Source of the DNA: Combretum micranthum
Taxonomy: Eukaryota > Streptophyta > Magnoliopsida > Myrtales > Combretaceae
DNA: 64,000 bases
Assembly (NCBI GenBank): GCA_024138025.1
Contig: JAMXBD010001365.1
Coordinates: forward strand, 1-64,000
Direction of reading: 5' to 3'
Shown piece after piece: positions 35,545 to 48,225 of this stretch (position 1 is its first letter; each line of letters begins with the position of its first letter). The position numbers and the translations under genes were made by a program. Under the pieces are notes generated by a model. It saw only the letters and a program-made list of their open reading frames with translations. It was not told the DNA's origin and searched no databases.

Positions 35545-35684
35545 TAGCTTTATAGCTTAGTGACATCAGGTTTAGGTCCTCATCCTTGAGTTACCGGGTT
35601 CAATTCTCTGTGTTAGTATTATAATGGCCCTATGTTGGTGCGTTATAAGAGCCCTTGTGGGCCACTAAAAAAAAAAAAAAAAAA
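35545..35684 (+). mobile_element. tRNA-derived SINE
   Basis: A-box-like TAGCTTAGTGACATC (about 35553-35567), B-box-like GGGTTCAATTCTC (35596-35608), then a short body and an 18-base poly(A) tail (35667-35684). The order and spacing are those of a Pol III-transcribed SINE. No clear flanking duplication. Confidence 0.7.
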
Positions 35685-35903
35685 CTTGCTACGTAGAATG
35701 GTAGCTTACAACATTCCACAAACTACCCTTAATTGATTGGGCATCAAAAGTGATGAAAGCTTGACATCATTAGGTAAGAAAGATAAAAATAATTTTAAAG
35801 TTAAATATGAGAACATTTTTGTAAGCTAATATGACTTAGGAAAATACACTTTCAAACATAATAACTTCCATTTCAACTTAAGATATCTTGAGAACGATAT
35901 ACG

Positions 35904-35940
35904 TGTGTGTGTGTGTGTGTATATAAAGAGAGAGAGAGAG
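35904..35940. repeat. (GT)n-(GA)n microsatellite
   Basis: GTGTGT tract, TATATAAA, then GAGAGA tract. Confidence 0.9.
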
Positions 35941-36184
35941 TTTCAATAATAAAGCATGTAGCAAAATTTAATTTGAAAACATGTAAAGACCTGTTTTGCT
36001 TGCCTCCACAAAATATGGAATGGTAGAATTTATGTGGTTGAATGTGGGGGTGGTTGAAGGGGTAGTTGTTAATGAAATGGAAATGATTAACTGTTTTATT
36101 TAAGAGAAATTATCTGTACCTTCATGATTTTACAAATAGATCTTCATGTTTTTATAAATGATGACCTCTGTTATTATTTTTCAG

Positions 36185-36453
36185 GTAACCATTACGAATG
36201 ATACTTGAACTTTGGTAAAATATAAAAATAGCACCTGAATTTTTAAATTGATCAATTTAGTACCTGAACTTTGTAATTAATTAATTTGGCACTTGAAAGA
36301 ACTTTTCGTATATACTAATAGCATCTTTGTTAAGTTCTTCTAGGTATTATATAGATCATTTCAAAGTTTCTTAGGTACTAATTGACAAATTTCAAAGTTT
36401 AAGTACCTAATTATATATTTTGCCAAAGTTCAGATACCTAATTATATATTTTG
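36185..36453. repeat. Foldback-family repeat, left part, interrupted by chromovirus
   Basis: It contains the family words ATACTTGAACTTTGGTAAAAT, TTGATCAATTTAGTACCTGA and TACCTAATTATATATTTTG seen in the repeats at 45.5-48.2 kb. The expected continuation (TCAAAGTTCAAGTA) resumes only at 45170, on the other side of the retrotransposon, so this repeat was the insertion target. Confidence 0.7.
36449..36453. repeat. Target-site duplication TTTTG (left)
   Basis: Near-partner of TTTTA at 45166-45170; one mismatch fits the age of the element. Confidence 0.6.
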
Positions 36454-38347
36454 TGTAACGTCCTAGCTTGATGGCATTAAAACTCGCCACATGTCCTTAA
36501 CATAGATAGACATACTAAGGCTATAAAATACTAATCCACAATTACCCAAAACAAATCTTCAATGCTTATATATAAAAGGGTACCTGTTTTTGCACATCAT
36601 ATAAAAATCTTCAACAACATAGTTGGTATAAACCAAAGCCAACATAAATCAAAGTTAAAAACACCATAAATAAAAACTTATAAAACTTTCCAAAATCCAT
36701 AAAAAATAACATATAAATTTGTATGTGGTCTTCCAAAAACTATCTTTAATCCCAAGCCTGTCTAGGAATTAGAAGGATAATCAAGTCCACTAACGTCCTT
36801 CCTATCATCTACATAAATGTCATATCCAGACAAATCAAATACAACCTGATCTTCACTTGTTCCTGAAAAAGATAAAAGAATGAGCAAAATATTACCTAGT
36901 ATGCCAAACCATAAACACGAGCACATGAGCACACATCATACATATTCTAATGCATCAAACACAAATTATTATTATTTTAATAGCCAGCAAATAGCACAGT
37001 CTAGAACCATCTGTAGTCTAGTTTAAACTTCGAGTAACTGATGACTCTATAAAAATGCGCAGTATGGAAAATAGATAATATATATATATATATATTTGTA
37101 TTGGGTGCTCTCCACACACTCAGTGCCATTTTCACACAACTCCTAAACTACTGAAATCATTGATGTATGCAACTCCACTACGGACAACGACACACAGATC
37201 ATCAGGGCACCAGCGTTAATATCATAGTCTATCTGATCTTTACTAACAGCAGCCGAACACAAATAGCAAGCAAATTTAATTAAAAACCATATAGAAGTAG
37301 GTCATATTATCAATTCTAAGCCTACAAGTACACACAACAATCAAGGAATGGTCATACCTGAATAATTTTCTAGGAACAAGAACTCTAATTCATCAAAACC
37401 TTAATCCCATAAACAAAAAAAAGATTTCAATACATACCTTCTATAAAATAAACCTAATTCAAACATCACCTCAAACCCTAATCTCAGCATAATCATAAAT
37501 CCATACCTTTCTCCTTGATTGAAACAAAAAAATTCTCCAAAAGAATAGATCTCCTTAATAATCCTTCCAAACCCTAGAATTCCATTCAATACAAATCAAA
37601 CCAAAAATTCGATAAAAATCATTTCTATACAATCATAAGTATTAAGAAGATTCAAACTTACCTAGAATATGATTTTTAAACCTCCTTAATCACTGAAATC
37701 AAATCTCCAAGCAAAATAGGGTTTTTCTTCAATTTCTCATTCAAAACCAATAGAAACCTTAAGGAATTTGATAGATTTCTTTAAATCCTAAAGAGTAAAA
37801 AAAAAAATATTTGTTTACCTTAATTTGGACTTCTCAACCTCCTTGGATGTTAGGATCATCCATAGAGAGGATTTTCTATGTTTAGGGATGTTTTAGAGAA
37901 GGAAACATAAGGCTAAGATATAAAGAATTTTGTGGAAACCCTTTATCTTCCGAATAGGATACGCTAGCGGTATTAAACATACACCGGTGACATAAACGCC
38001 AAAGCTAGTGACCATTTGCTCTCGGGTAGAATTTCTTTACATGTAAGCTGGCATGTATGCCGATAGCATATTTACCAAAGCTAGTAGTATACATACTTAA
38101 GCTAGTGGCTTACATAACTCGGACATAATTTTTCAAATTCAACACTAGCTTCAATACTACAAAAGCCACAAAACATACACCGGTGGTGTACCTAGCCGGT
38201 TTTCAGTTATGAATTTCCATCTTTTATTACATCTCTACCATTTGACAAAATAAATAACTTTATATTTGGGTGGACCATAAAACCTTCTTATAATCTATCA
38301 AATGATACTTTTACCCTTCTTTATAAATTATTTATCTATATACTACA
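36454..38347 (-). repeat. 3' LTR of chromovirus (minus orientation)
   Basis: Plus-strand TGTAACGTCCTAGCTTGATG to TATACTACA. A polypurine tract, minus-strand AAGGAGGGAAGAGA, abuts it at 38348-38361. A short open frame at 37401-37589 is not a gene. Confidence 0.88.
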
Positions 38348-41300
38348 TCTCTTCCCTCCTTAAAGAAACTTAATCGTAGAAAGTTACATAGATTATTGAA
38401 AAGCTTAGGGTGTTTTGTCCTAATTTCCTCCTCTAACTCCCATGTAGCTTCCCGCTTTGACTGATTTATCCACTGTACTTTCACATATTTGATTTCGTGC
38501 TTTCTCAAAATCTTCTCCTTAGTGTCAATAATCTTTAGTGGCTTTTCAACTATAGATAGATTTGGTTGCACTTCCAACGGTTCCAATGCTGTTATCTATT
38601 GAGGATCTTTTATATACTTTCTTAACATAGACACATAGAACATGTTGTGTACTCCGTCCAAACTAAGCGGTAAAGCTAACCTGTATGCCACATTGCCTAT
38701 CCTTTCCAAAATTTCATAAGGTCCTACATACATGAGATTTAACTTACCTCTCAAGCTAAATCTTACAACACCCTTAGTTGGCGAGATCTTAAGTAGGACA
38801 TATTCTCCTACTTGAAATTCCAAACATCTCCTTTACTTATCAGCATAGCTTTTCTGATGACTTTGGGTTACTTGCAACTTTTATTTGATTAATTTGACTT
38901 TATCATTAGCATCATGTACCAGTTCTAGTCCCAAAATTTGTTTGTCACCAATTTCATCCCAATGGATTAGAGAATGACACTTTCTACCATACAAAGGCTT
39001 CATATAGAGGCATCCTAATGGATGCTTGATAGCTATTGTTGTAAGCAAATTCCACCAATCATCCTAGCCATCTTTGAAATCTAAAACACATGCTCTTAAT
39101 ATGTCTTCCAGAACTTGGATAGTTCTCTCAGATTATCCATCTGTCTGAGGATGATAAGCTATACTAAAAACAACTTTAGTGCCTAAAGCTTGATGTAAAC
39201 TTTTCGAGAATCTTCTAACAAATCTGATTTCTCTGTTAGATACTGGTTACTAGTATTCCATGTAACCTCACTATCTCCTTAATGTATAAATTTGCTAATT
39301 GATCCAATCGATATCCAATTTTAATTGGTAAAAAGTGAGTTACCATGGTAAGCCTGTCAACTATCAACCATACCAAATCAAATTTCTCTCTTGTTCTAGG
39401 TAGAGCAGTAACAAAACCCATTGTTAGTTGCTTCCACTTCCATTGAGGTATTAGTAAAGGCTTCAATTCACTTGCTGGTCTTCTATGCTCAATGTTGATC
39501 AATTAGCAAGTGTAGCACTTGAAGACATACTCTGCTATTTCCTTCTTCATGTTATTCCACTAATACAACTTCTTCAGATCATGGTACATCTTGTTCCCTC
39601 CAAGATGAATGGAATAACTAGAATAGTGCACATCTTTCAGTAATTCATTCTTAAGTTTTCCTTGCTCTGGCACACATAATCTTCCTTTATATCTCATAAC
39701 ACCTTCTTCATCAACATGAAATTCAAATGCTCTGCTAATTTCCATTCTTTTCTTTATCTCATGTATGCTTGGATCTTCTACTTATATGCTATTTTGATCC
39801 TTTCAACAAGAGTACGCTAAATCTGTAGGTTTGCCACTCTTGCACCCACTTGTCTAGTTACTATCTCCAACTCCAACTATCTTATATCATCTATTAGATG
39901 TCATTCAGAAGCGATCAAAGCTGCAAGATCCTCAATTCGCTTCCTACTTAAGGCATCTACTACAACATTTGTCTTTCCAGGATGATATTGGATATCCACA
40001 TTATAATCCTTGATAAGTTCCAACCATCTTCTTTGTCTCATATTTAATTCCTTCTTGGAAAAGATGTATTTCATACTTTTTGATTTGTATATACTTTGCA
40101 TCTTTCCCCATATAGATAGTGCCTCCACAACTTCAAGGCATGAACAATTGCTGCTAGTTCCAGATCATGTCCAGGATAGTTCTTCTCATAAGGCTTTAGT
40201 TGTCTTGAAGCATATGCTATCACTCTGCCGCCCTGCATCAACACATAACCTAATCCTTGTATAGAGGCATCACTATATATATCATACTCCTCACCACTTA
40301 CTAGTAAGGCTAACACTAGAGCAGATACTAACTTATTCTTCAACTGCTGAAAGCTGTTTTCATAGTCTTCACTCCATTCATACTTTATCTCTTTTTGTGT
40401 TAGTTTAGTTAATGGACTTGAAATTTTGGAAAAATCTTCCATAAATCTTTTGTGATATCCTATCATTCCCAGAGACTTTTGATTTTTGACACATTCTTAG
40501 GTTGTGGCCATTTAACAACAACTTTCACTTTCTCAGGATCTACTGATATTCCATTTCCAATCTACAACATGCCTTAACAAAGAAACTTATTCTAACCAAA
40601 AATCACACTTCGTGAACTTGGCATACAATTGCTCATTTTGTAATCTTGTCAGAACCAACCTTAGATGTTCTTCATGTTCTTCTTCTTTTGATTTAGAGTA
40701 CACCAACACATCATCTATAAACACTACTACAAACAAGTTTAGATAATCTTTGAAGACTCTATTCATAAGGTTCATAAAAACTATTGGTGCATTAGTAAAA
40801 CCAAAAGGCATGACAATAAATTCATAGTCCCCATACTCAGTCTTGAAAGCTATCTTTTGAATATCCTCTACTTTAACCCTCAGATGGGGACATCCTGATC
40901 TCATGTTAATCTTTGGAAACACCTTTGCTCCTAGCATCTGATTAAATAAATCATCTATCCTTGTCAGAGGATACTTGTTCTTGATAGTTACATGATTTAC
41001 CTCTTCGTAGTCTATGCTCTTGATAGTTACATGATTAAGCTCTTTGTAGTCTATGCACAATCTCATACTGCCATCCTTCTTCTTTACAAACAAAACAAAA
41101 GCTCCTTAGGGTGAAATACTGAATCAAATAAACTTCTTCTTCAACAAATCATCTAGCTGCACTTTGAGTAGTGCAAGTTCTGTAGGAGCCATGCGATATA
41201 GTGTCTTTGAAATAGGTGTAGTACCCGACACCAAGTCAATACAAAATTCTACTTCTCTCGCCAGTGGCAACCCTATTAAATCTTCTAGAAAAACTTCTGG

Positions 41301-41777
41301 ATACTCACGCACAATTGGTATCTGAGAAGGATTTGTCTTTTGTTTATCCTCTATCATCACAGTTACCAAAGTTGATCTTCCCCACAGCTAATATGTAGGT
41401 AGAATTGGAGGTCTTTGTACTTCAAGCTTATAAACAAACTAATCTCCATCTAACAAACTAAATTCTACTACTAGGTTGCGACAATCTATGATAGCATGAT
41501 ATTTCACCAACCAGTCTACTCTCAATATTACATCAAAATCTAACATATCCAAAACTATAAGATTTGTAGGTAAATGCCTACATTCTATTTCTATATCCAC
41601 ATTCCTACAAATCCTGTTCAACATAGTTCCACTTCCCAAAGGTGTACTTACAGATAAACTTTCAGATATATGCTCAACATGTACACCACAAACAAATACA
41701 AACATCTTAGATATATAAGAAAAACTCGCACCAGTATCAAATAACACATAAGCACTAGGCAGGAGTATAGGAAACAT
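38348..41777 (-). pseudogene. pol: Chromovirus pol (PR-RT-RNase H-IN-chromodomain), decayed
   Basis: Minus-strand fragments in domain order: protease with LFDTGASFSYIS (about 41710-41750) and IVLDMLDFDVILRVDWL; RT with [20 protein letters not shown] and FIDDVLVYS (both Asp codons at 40710-40715); RNase H with [17 protein letters not shown] (about 40280); the integrase zinc region with HLGGNKMYHDLKK (about 39570); the integrase core with LVWLIVDRLTMVTHFLP (about 39370); a tail with FQVGEYVLLKISP and FYVSMLRKY; and a chromodomain ending KYVKVQW ... REATWELEEEI. Frames change many times and stops are frequent. A 39-bp tandem duplication disrupts the RT motif. No product is expected. Confidence 0.9.
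40980..41057 (-). repeat. 39-bp tandem duplication inside RT
   Basis: CTTGATAGTTACATGATT begins at 40980 and again at 41019, each unit ending GTAGTCTATGC. It repeats 13 codons of the conserved IDYKELNxVTIK segment in frame. Confidence 0.85.
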
Positions 41778-43033
41778 ACCAGCAATAATGTCACCACTAG
41801 ATGTGTCCCTATGTTGGAAAGCATATACTTTAGCTGGTGCTCTTTATCCTTGACTAGAATGATGAGTTCTACCTATCTGAACTCCTAGAATTACTTGTTT
41901 TCCAGCTTCCTTACATTCAACTGATTGGTGTCCTCTTTATCCACACTTGAAACAAAATACTTATGGAAGGACTCTATCGGTGCGGAATCTGTGACTATGT
42001 CCAATCTTGCCACTTGAGAAATAGGTGTTCTCAAGCCATTTACAATCCTTTATGTCATGAGGTCCAAGGCATCTGCCACATTTCTTTTTAACATAGAACT
42101 GTTGATCTAAGATGCTCTGTAATAGGTCTCTTTCCTCTATCTTGAGTTAGAATACTAGAAACTGGTATCTTCCTTAAGAAGACTGAGGCTCATGACTCTT
42201 CATCTTATTTAGACCCTACTCCACAATCTTTGCTTTGTTGGCCACTACTGAATAGTTGGTCGAATCCATTAAGTTCACCTAATATTGTGTCTCAGGCTTC
42301 AACCCTATAATGAACCTGGTCACCTTATCTTCTTTACTTTCTTTCAGAGGATCTGGAAGAAATCTCATCAGCCTGTGCAATTATGCTTCATACTCCTCAA
42401 TAGTCAGCTTAGCTTGCTATAGGGTATAATATTCATGAACATCTTTTGCTTCACACTATCAAGAAAGAACTCCCTATAGAAAGCCTGCTGGAACATTTGC
42501 CAAGTGATTACTCTAAACATATGTTGTTTAGTGCTCATCCACCAATTATTAGCCCTCCCAATCAACAAATAGGAGGCATACTCCACTTTCTTGTTTTCTA
42601 GTATGTCAAAAGCAACAAAAGTCTTCTCAACTTCTTCCATCCATAGTTGAGCATCCAATGGTTTCATTGGTACCAACTCATACTTGTATACTAGATATAC
42701 AAATTTATTAAGGCTTAACACATCAACTTACATGACCCCATTTCCTCCATTCCCATTATTTCTTTGAGTCTCTTGCCTCGAAGCCTCAACATTAGCCTGT
42801 ATAATCTGCATATCTTGTCTCATATCCTGCCGTTGCTGATTGATTACCCTTAGAAGAGTATTCACAGCCTGTATGAGCTGTGCAAGATCTATTGGGATCT
42901 GCTAATCTACAAGTAAAGGTGATGGTAAATCCTGATTTTGGGGCGGTTGATTAACTTGTGGCTGCCCTCTATTCTCTTCCTCCTCACAAGCTCAAGAGGA
43001 ACCAACTTCAAGTACTCTTCTTCTTAGAGGCAT
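41778..43033 (-). pseudogene. gag: Chromovirus gag, decayed
   Basis: The minus-strand ATG at 43033-43031 opens MPLRRRVLEVGSSS, with a stop soon after. A Gln/Asn-rich N-terminal region follows, then the retrotransposon gag domain (about 42404-42700: KPLDAQLWMEEVEKTF, NNWW, TWQMFQQAFYREFF). Two zinc knuckles lie near 42060 (CGRCLGPHDIKDC, one residue short of consensus) and 41940 (CFKCG-stop-RGHQSVEC). The order and motifs are those of Ty3/gypsy gag; stops show it is dead. Confidence 0.8.
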
Positions 43034-43220
43034 TCTAACAGGTTAAACACAAAAAACATAAAAACAAGGATATAACATCCTATAAGGATCAAAACACTAT
43101 AGGTACTACAAGATAACAAAATATTTACTAATAGCAACCCTAACCAATTGCTACCCCGCTCATTAATACCCACTGCCCTAAGGAGTTTATAACTTAAATC
43201 TAATAAGATCAAAACCTATT

Positions 43221-43232
43221 ACTTTGATGCCA
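43221..43232 (-). promoter_or_regulatory. Primer-binding site of chromovirus
   Basis: The minus strand reads TGGCATCAAAGT, 7 bases after the LTR, close to TGGTATCAAAGC (tRNA-Met). Confidence 0.75.
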
Positions 43233-43239
43233 CTTAAAC

Positions 43240-45165
43240 TGTAATGCCCTAACTTGATGGTATTACAACCCACCACATGTCTTTAACATAGATGGACATG
43301 CAAAAGCTATACAACACTAATCCACAATTATCTAAAACATATCTCCAATACTCATTTATAAAAGGTACTTGCTTTTAAACATCATATAAAAATTCTCAAC
43401 AACATAGTTGGCATAAACCAAAGCCAACATAACTTAAAGTTAAAAACCTCAAAAATAAAAAATTATAAAACTTTCCAAAATCTAAAAAAAAAAAAGACAT
43501 ATAAAGCTATATATGGTTTCCAAAAACTATCTTTAATTGTAAGAATGTCTAAGAGTTAGCAGAATAATCAAGTTTACTAACGTCCTCCTCATCGTCTACA
43601 TAAATGTCATATCTAGACAAATCAAATACAACCTGATCTTCACCTGTTTTTGAAAAAGATAAAGAATGAGCAAAATATTACATAGTACACCAAACCACAA
43701 ACACAAGCACATGAGCACATATAATGCATATTCTAATGCACCAAATATAGATTATTATCTTTTTAACATCCAACAAATAGTACAGTCTAAAACCATTTGC
43801 AGTCCAGTTCTAAACCTGGAGTAACTCATGATTCCATAAAAACACGCAGTATAGAAAATAGGTAATCTATATATATTTATGTTGGGTACTCCCCACACAC
43901 CTAGTGCCATTATCGTACAACTCCTAAACTACCAAAATCATTTCTGTATGCAGCTTTGCTAGGGACAACGACACATACAGATCATTAGGGCGCCAGTATT
44001 AGTATCAAAATCTGCCCAATCTTTACTAACACTAGTCGAACACAAGTAGCAAGAAAATTTAATTAAAAATCAAATAGAATTAAGTCAGATTATGAATTCT
44101 AAGCCTATAAGCATGAATAACCAACAAAGAATGGCCGTACCTAAATAATTTTCTAGGAATAGCAACTCTAATTCACCAAACTATTGATTACATAAACAGA
44201 AAAGATTTTAATACATATCTTCTATAAAATAAACCTAATTCAAACATCACCTAAAACCCTAATCTCAACAGAACAATAAATCCACACCTTTCTCCTTGAT
44301 TGACACACATAAATTCTCCAAAAGAATAGATCTCCTCAATAATCCATCAAAACCCTAAAATTTCATTCAATACAAATCAAACCCAAAATTCAACATAAAT
44401 CATTTCTATATAATCATAAGGATTAAGAGCATCCTAACTTACCTAGAATTTGATTCTTAAACCTCCTTAATCACAAAAATCCAAATCTCCAAGAAAAATA
44501 GGGTTTTTCTTCATTTTTCCTTCAAAACCAACAGAAACCCTAAGGAATTTGATAGATTTCTTTAAATCCTAAAGAAAAGAAAAAGATTTTTTTACCTTAA
44601 TCTGGACTTCTCAATCTCCTTAGATGTTAGGATCATGCACAGAGATGATTTTCTAGGTTTAGGGATGTTTTGAAGAAGGAAACATAAGGCTAAGATATAA
44701 AAAATTTCGTGGGAACCCTTTATCTTTCGAACAGGATACGTGGTTGATGTTGAACATACACCAGTGGTGTTGAACATACGTCGACGGCATAAATGCCAAA
44801 GCTGGCAGCCATTTGCTCTCAGGTCGAATTTCTTTACATGTAGGCCGACATGTATGCCAGCGACATCTATACCAAAGCTAGTAGCATGCATACTTAAGCT
44901 AGCGGCTTACGTAACTCGAACATAATTTTTCAAATTCAACACTGGCTTCAACACTACCGAAGCCACAGAGCATACTCCAATGGTATAGGATTTTAGGCCG
45001 ACGATGTACCTAATAAGCTTTTAGCCACAAATTTCCATGTTTTATTACATCTCTGCCATTTGACAAAACAAATAACTTTATATTATGGTGGACCATAAAA
45101 CTCTCTTATAATCTATCAAATGATACTTTTATCCTTCTTTATAAATTATTTATCTATATATTACA
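43240..45165 (-). repeat. 5' LTR of chromovirus (minus orientation)
   Basis: Plus-strand TGTAATGCCCTAACTTGATG to TATATTACA, 1,926 bp, colinear with 36454-38347 but visibly diverged. Confidence 0.88.
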
Positions 45166-45503
45166 TTTTATCAAAGTTCAAGTAAAGTGGATAGATTCAA
45201 AGATAAAGGAATAAAGTGCATATGAAGCAAATACGAGAGAGATACATTTGCAATTTATCTAGATTAAAACATTCATGCCCAAGTCCTTGAAACTACAAGT
45301 ATGATTAATCCCACATTGTTAACCCAAAATCACTTTTGCCTAACAATTGTAGCCAAAACGTTTAGTAGGTAGTGGGTTGACATTGTAGGTATTTAGCTAA
45401 AAGGTTGGATGTTTATTCATTTTTCTTCTTCTTTGTTTCTTCTTTTTCTAGGATTTTTTTTCTATTTTTATGGTATTTTTTTGCATGTGTCATTATAAAA
45501 TTA

Positions 45504-45812
45504 AGGGATAATACCACAAATAATATCTAAATTACGACAAAATATCCAATTAGGTACCTAAACTATAAAATTGATCAATTTAGCATCTCAATTGTAAAAT
45601 TGATCAATTTAGCACTTGAAAAACTTTAAAATTAATCAGTTTAGTACCTAAAAGAACTTGATGGAGGTACTGTTAGCATGCATGAAAAACTCTTTCAGAT
45701 ATTAAATTGATTAGTTTTAAAGTATAGGAGCCAAATTGATCAATTTCAAAATTTTAGGTTTTTAATTACATATTTTGTCAAAGTTTAAGTACCATTTATG
45801 ACATTGACCTTA
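45504..45812. mobile_element. Foldback MITE copy
   Basis: AGGGATAATACCACAAATAATATC at the left pairs with ACCATTTATGACATTGACCTTA at the right. The interior has TTGATCAATTTAG in both orientations. Same family as 46048, 47993 and 36185. Confidence 0.7.
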
Positions 45813-46047
45813 ATATTAATTTAAATTATTACGAGGATGAATTATAGAGTGTGACATGCATCAATAATGGAAAACTTAATGATGTTATAAAATGTCTTAA
45901 TATGTTAACAATAAAAACATTAAAGATTTTTATTAAAAATAAAGTTAAAGGACTAAAAAAATTAAAATAAAAAAGTGATGAATGTGAAGAATTAAAAACA
46001 TACTTCTTCCTAAATTTAGTTATTGGTTAATTGATACTAGATATTTT

Positions 46048-46290
46048 GGGATAATATCATGAATGGTATCTAAATTTTGGCAAAATATACAATTAAACCT
46101 TGAACTTTGAAATAAACCAATTTAATACTTGAATTTTGAAAACGGTCAATTTAATACCTAAAAGCACTTGATAGAGGTACCGTTAGTATGCATGAAAAGT
46201 TTTTTTAGATATTAAATTGATCAATTTGAAAGTTTTGATACACAATTGCATATTTTATTAAAGTTCATGTACCATTTATATCATTAACCT
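46048..46290. mobile_element. Foldback MITE copy
   Basis: GGGATAATATCATGAATGGTA pairs with ACCATTTATATCATTAACCT. 243 bp, non-coding, same inner words as its neighbours. Confidence 0.75.
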
Positions 46291-46495
46291 AGATGTTTTA
46301 ACACTCTAATCGGTTGACCCAATGTAATACCATTGGTTCACGGTCCAATTTTTTTTATGTGAAATTGGGCCGCCTAAACATAAGTTTAAGGCTAGTCTTA
46401 GATTTATCACCACATGTTGATCCCAACTCGTGACTCGTGGCAATCAAATTTTTTTAGTTAAAATAGAATTATAAAAATATAATAAAATAAATAAA

Positions 46496-47869
46496 GGTTA
46501 ATGTCATAAATACTATTTAAACTTTACTTAAATATTTAATTAACTACTTGAACTTTTATTTAGTCAATTTATTACTTGGTTGTACTTTTCGCAGCAAAAA
46601 ACGCTCCCTTAGTTACATCCATTAACATCATTAGCCTCGTCAGCATTATTGACCTATCGCCACATGACACGTATTGTTGGCCTCTTTAACAACATACCAC
46701 TTTGATAATTCCTAAAAATATAAAAACAAATTTAACTAAAGATAAACTTCAATGCGCAAAATCTTGTCAAATCTTATTACTCTTTATATGAATCTATCAT
46801 CTAAAAGATACCATTATATAAGAGATTGGTATAAAATAGGATGAATACAAGATCAATCTTTCGGAAGGAATATTAGGACTTTGTCAAAATTGGATTCAAA
46901 ATTATCTAAAATGAGTAATCCTGATAAAAAAATGTTAAAAAATTAGTTAAGAAAATCGATACATGAGGGAGATTGGACATTTAATTTTGGCAAATAGAGG
47001 ATCATCTTCTTTCCCATCTTTTTCCACTTCTCTCTCTCTCTCTCTCTCAAAAACACCTTCCTCCATCCACATTGAACCATAACCCACATCTCTATAACCT
47101 CTATTTTCTTCTCACCAAAACCTATAGTCATCACACCCATCATATCCCAAGTCAATGCAAACACTTCGACCATTTGAAGATCCTTTACCTCAAATGATTG
47201 TCGATGAACTAATTTTGAGGATAAAATTATAGCTTTTACCATCCTTAACTACTTGACAAGTTGATACAAAAAAAAAAAAAAATTCATACATAAGAACATC
47301 ATATTAGCAATTACAGTATGGTCTTTAAGTGTGACAAAAGATCCAAAGTACATTTCAGAAGGTAACCATACAACTGATTGAGTGTGCCTAGAAAAAGAGA
47401 ATATTATGCTATGAACAGGGCAAGAGATCGTCTTACCTTCGCTATTTTGGTGTTCTTAGTAAGTGTCGACGACTAGGGTTTTTCCTGTGGATGTTTAAAG
47501 AATTCTCCAAATGAGTAAGTCTTCTGTTTCATGTTCATCGAACATCAATTGAATTTGAAATATTTAGGGTTTGCACTATTTTTGTGTAGTCTCTTTTTCT
47601 TTTTTTTTTTCTTTTTTTGGCTAACCAAGATTGCTTTTCTATAGTTATTTTAATTTTTTTGGAATAATACGTGGTTAAGGTGGCCATTGACACATATCAT
47701 GTGGAGAAAGGTCAGTAACACTAGTGAGGCAAATGGTGTTAATGGCTATTATGAAGGTAGCATTCTTGGACGGGGAAATTATAATCAAGTAATAAATTGA
47801 CTAAATAAAAGTTCATGTAGTTAAGTGAATATTTAGGCAAAGTGTAGATACTATTCATGACATTAGCCC
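46496..47869. mobile_element. Long-TIR foldback element, MULE-like
   Basis: The left terminus GGTTAATGTCATAAATACTA and the complement of the right terminus GGCTAATGTCATGAATAGTA begin a match that continues for about 215 bases; the shared block GAACTTTTATTTAGTCAATT lies in both. The flanks repeat AATAAATAAA at 46486-46495 and 47870-47879. Long TIRs and a 9-10-bp duplication are Mutator-type features. The roughly 930-bp interior has no transposase. A 99-codon minus-strand frame (46943-47242) has no recognised domain and may be chance or captured sequence. Confidence 0.75.
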
Positions 47870-47992
47870 AATAAATAAATATAAATTTTAAATAAGTTAA
47901 ACGTTAAATAAAAAATAAATATTGAACCTATAAGTATGGTGGTCTTTAATCTATTTTTTAAAAGATTTGTCAAGGATGTATATTTATTTATG

Positions 47993-48225
47993 AGTTAATG
48001 GCACAAATGGTACGCAAACTTTAACAAAATAAATTATATACATATATTTTGAAATTGATCAATTTAGTACGTGAAATTTTTTTTTTTTGTATGCCAATGG
48101 TACCTCTATCAAGTCCTTTTAGCTATTAAATTGATGAATTTCAAAGTTCAGGTATTGAATTGATCAATTTCAAATTTAATTGTACATTTTGTCAAAGTTT
48201 ATATACTATTCGTGACATTGTCACT
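47993..48225. mobile_element. Foldback MITE copy
   Basis: GAGTTAATGGCACAAATGGTA at the left pairs with TACTATTCGTGACATTGTCAC at the right, with the family interior (TTGATCAATTTAGTACGTGA). Confidence 0.7.

Larger units (their letters stand above)
36454..45165 (-). mobile_element. Old Ty3/gypsy chromovirus, complete but decayed
   Basis: The 8,712-bp element is read on the minus strand. LTRs of 1,894 and 1,926 bp flank gag, protease, RT, RNase H, integrase and a C-terminal chromodomain, in gypsy order. A tRNA-Met primer site and a polypurine tract are present. The LTRs differ at roughly one base in ten in the part I compared, and the ORFs are full of stops, so the insertion is old. It sits inside a foldback repeat with a TTTTG/TTTTA duplication. 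Tekay or a related chromovirus clade is likely; exact clade is inference. Confidence 0.9.

Noticed and set aside
46943..47242. 99-codon ORF inside the long foldback element
   Set aside because: Its Arg/Glu run comes from a (CT)n microsatellite and no domain is recognisable; kept only as possible captured sequence.
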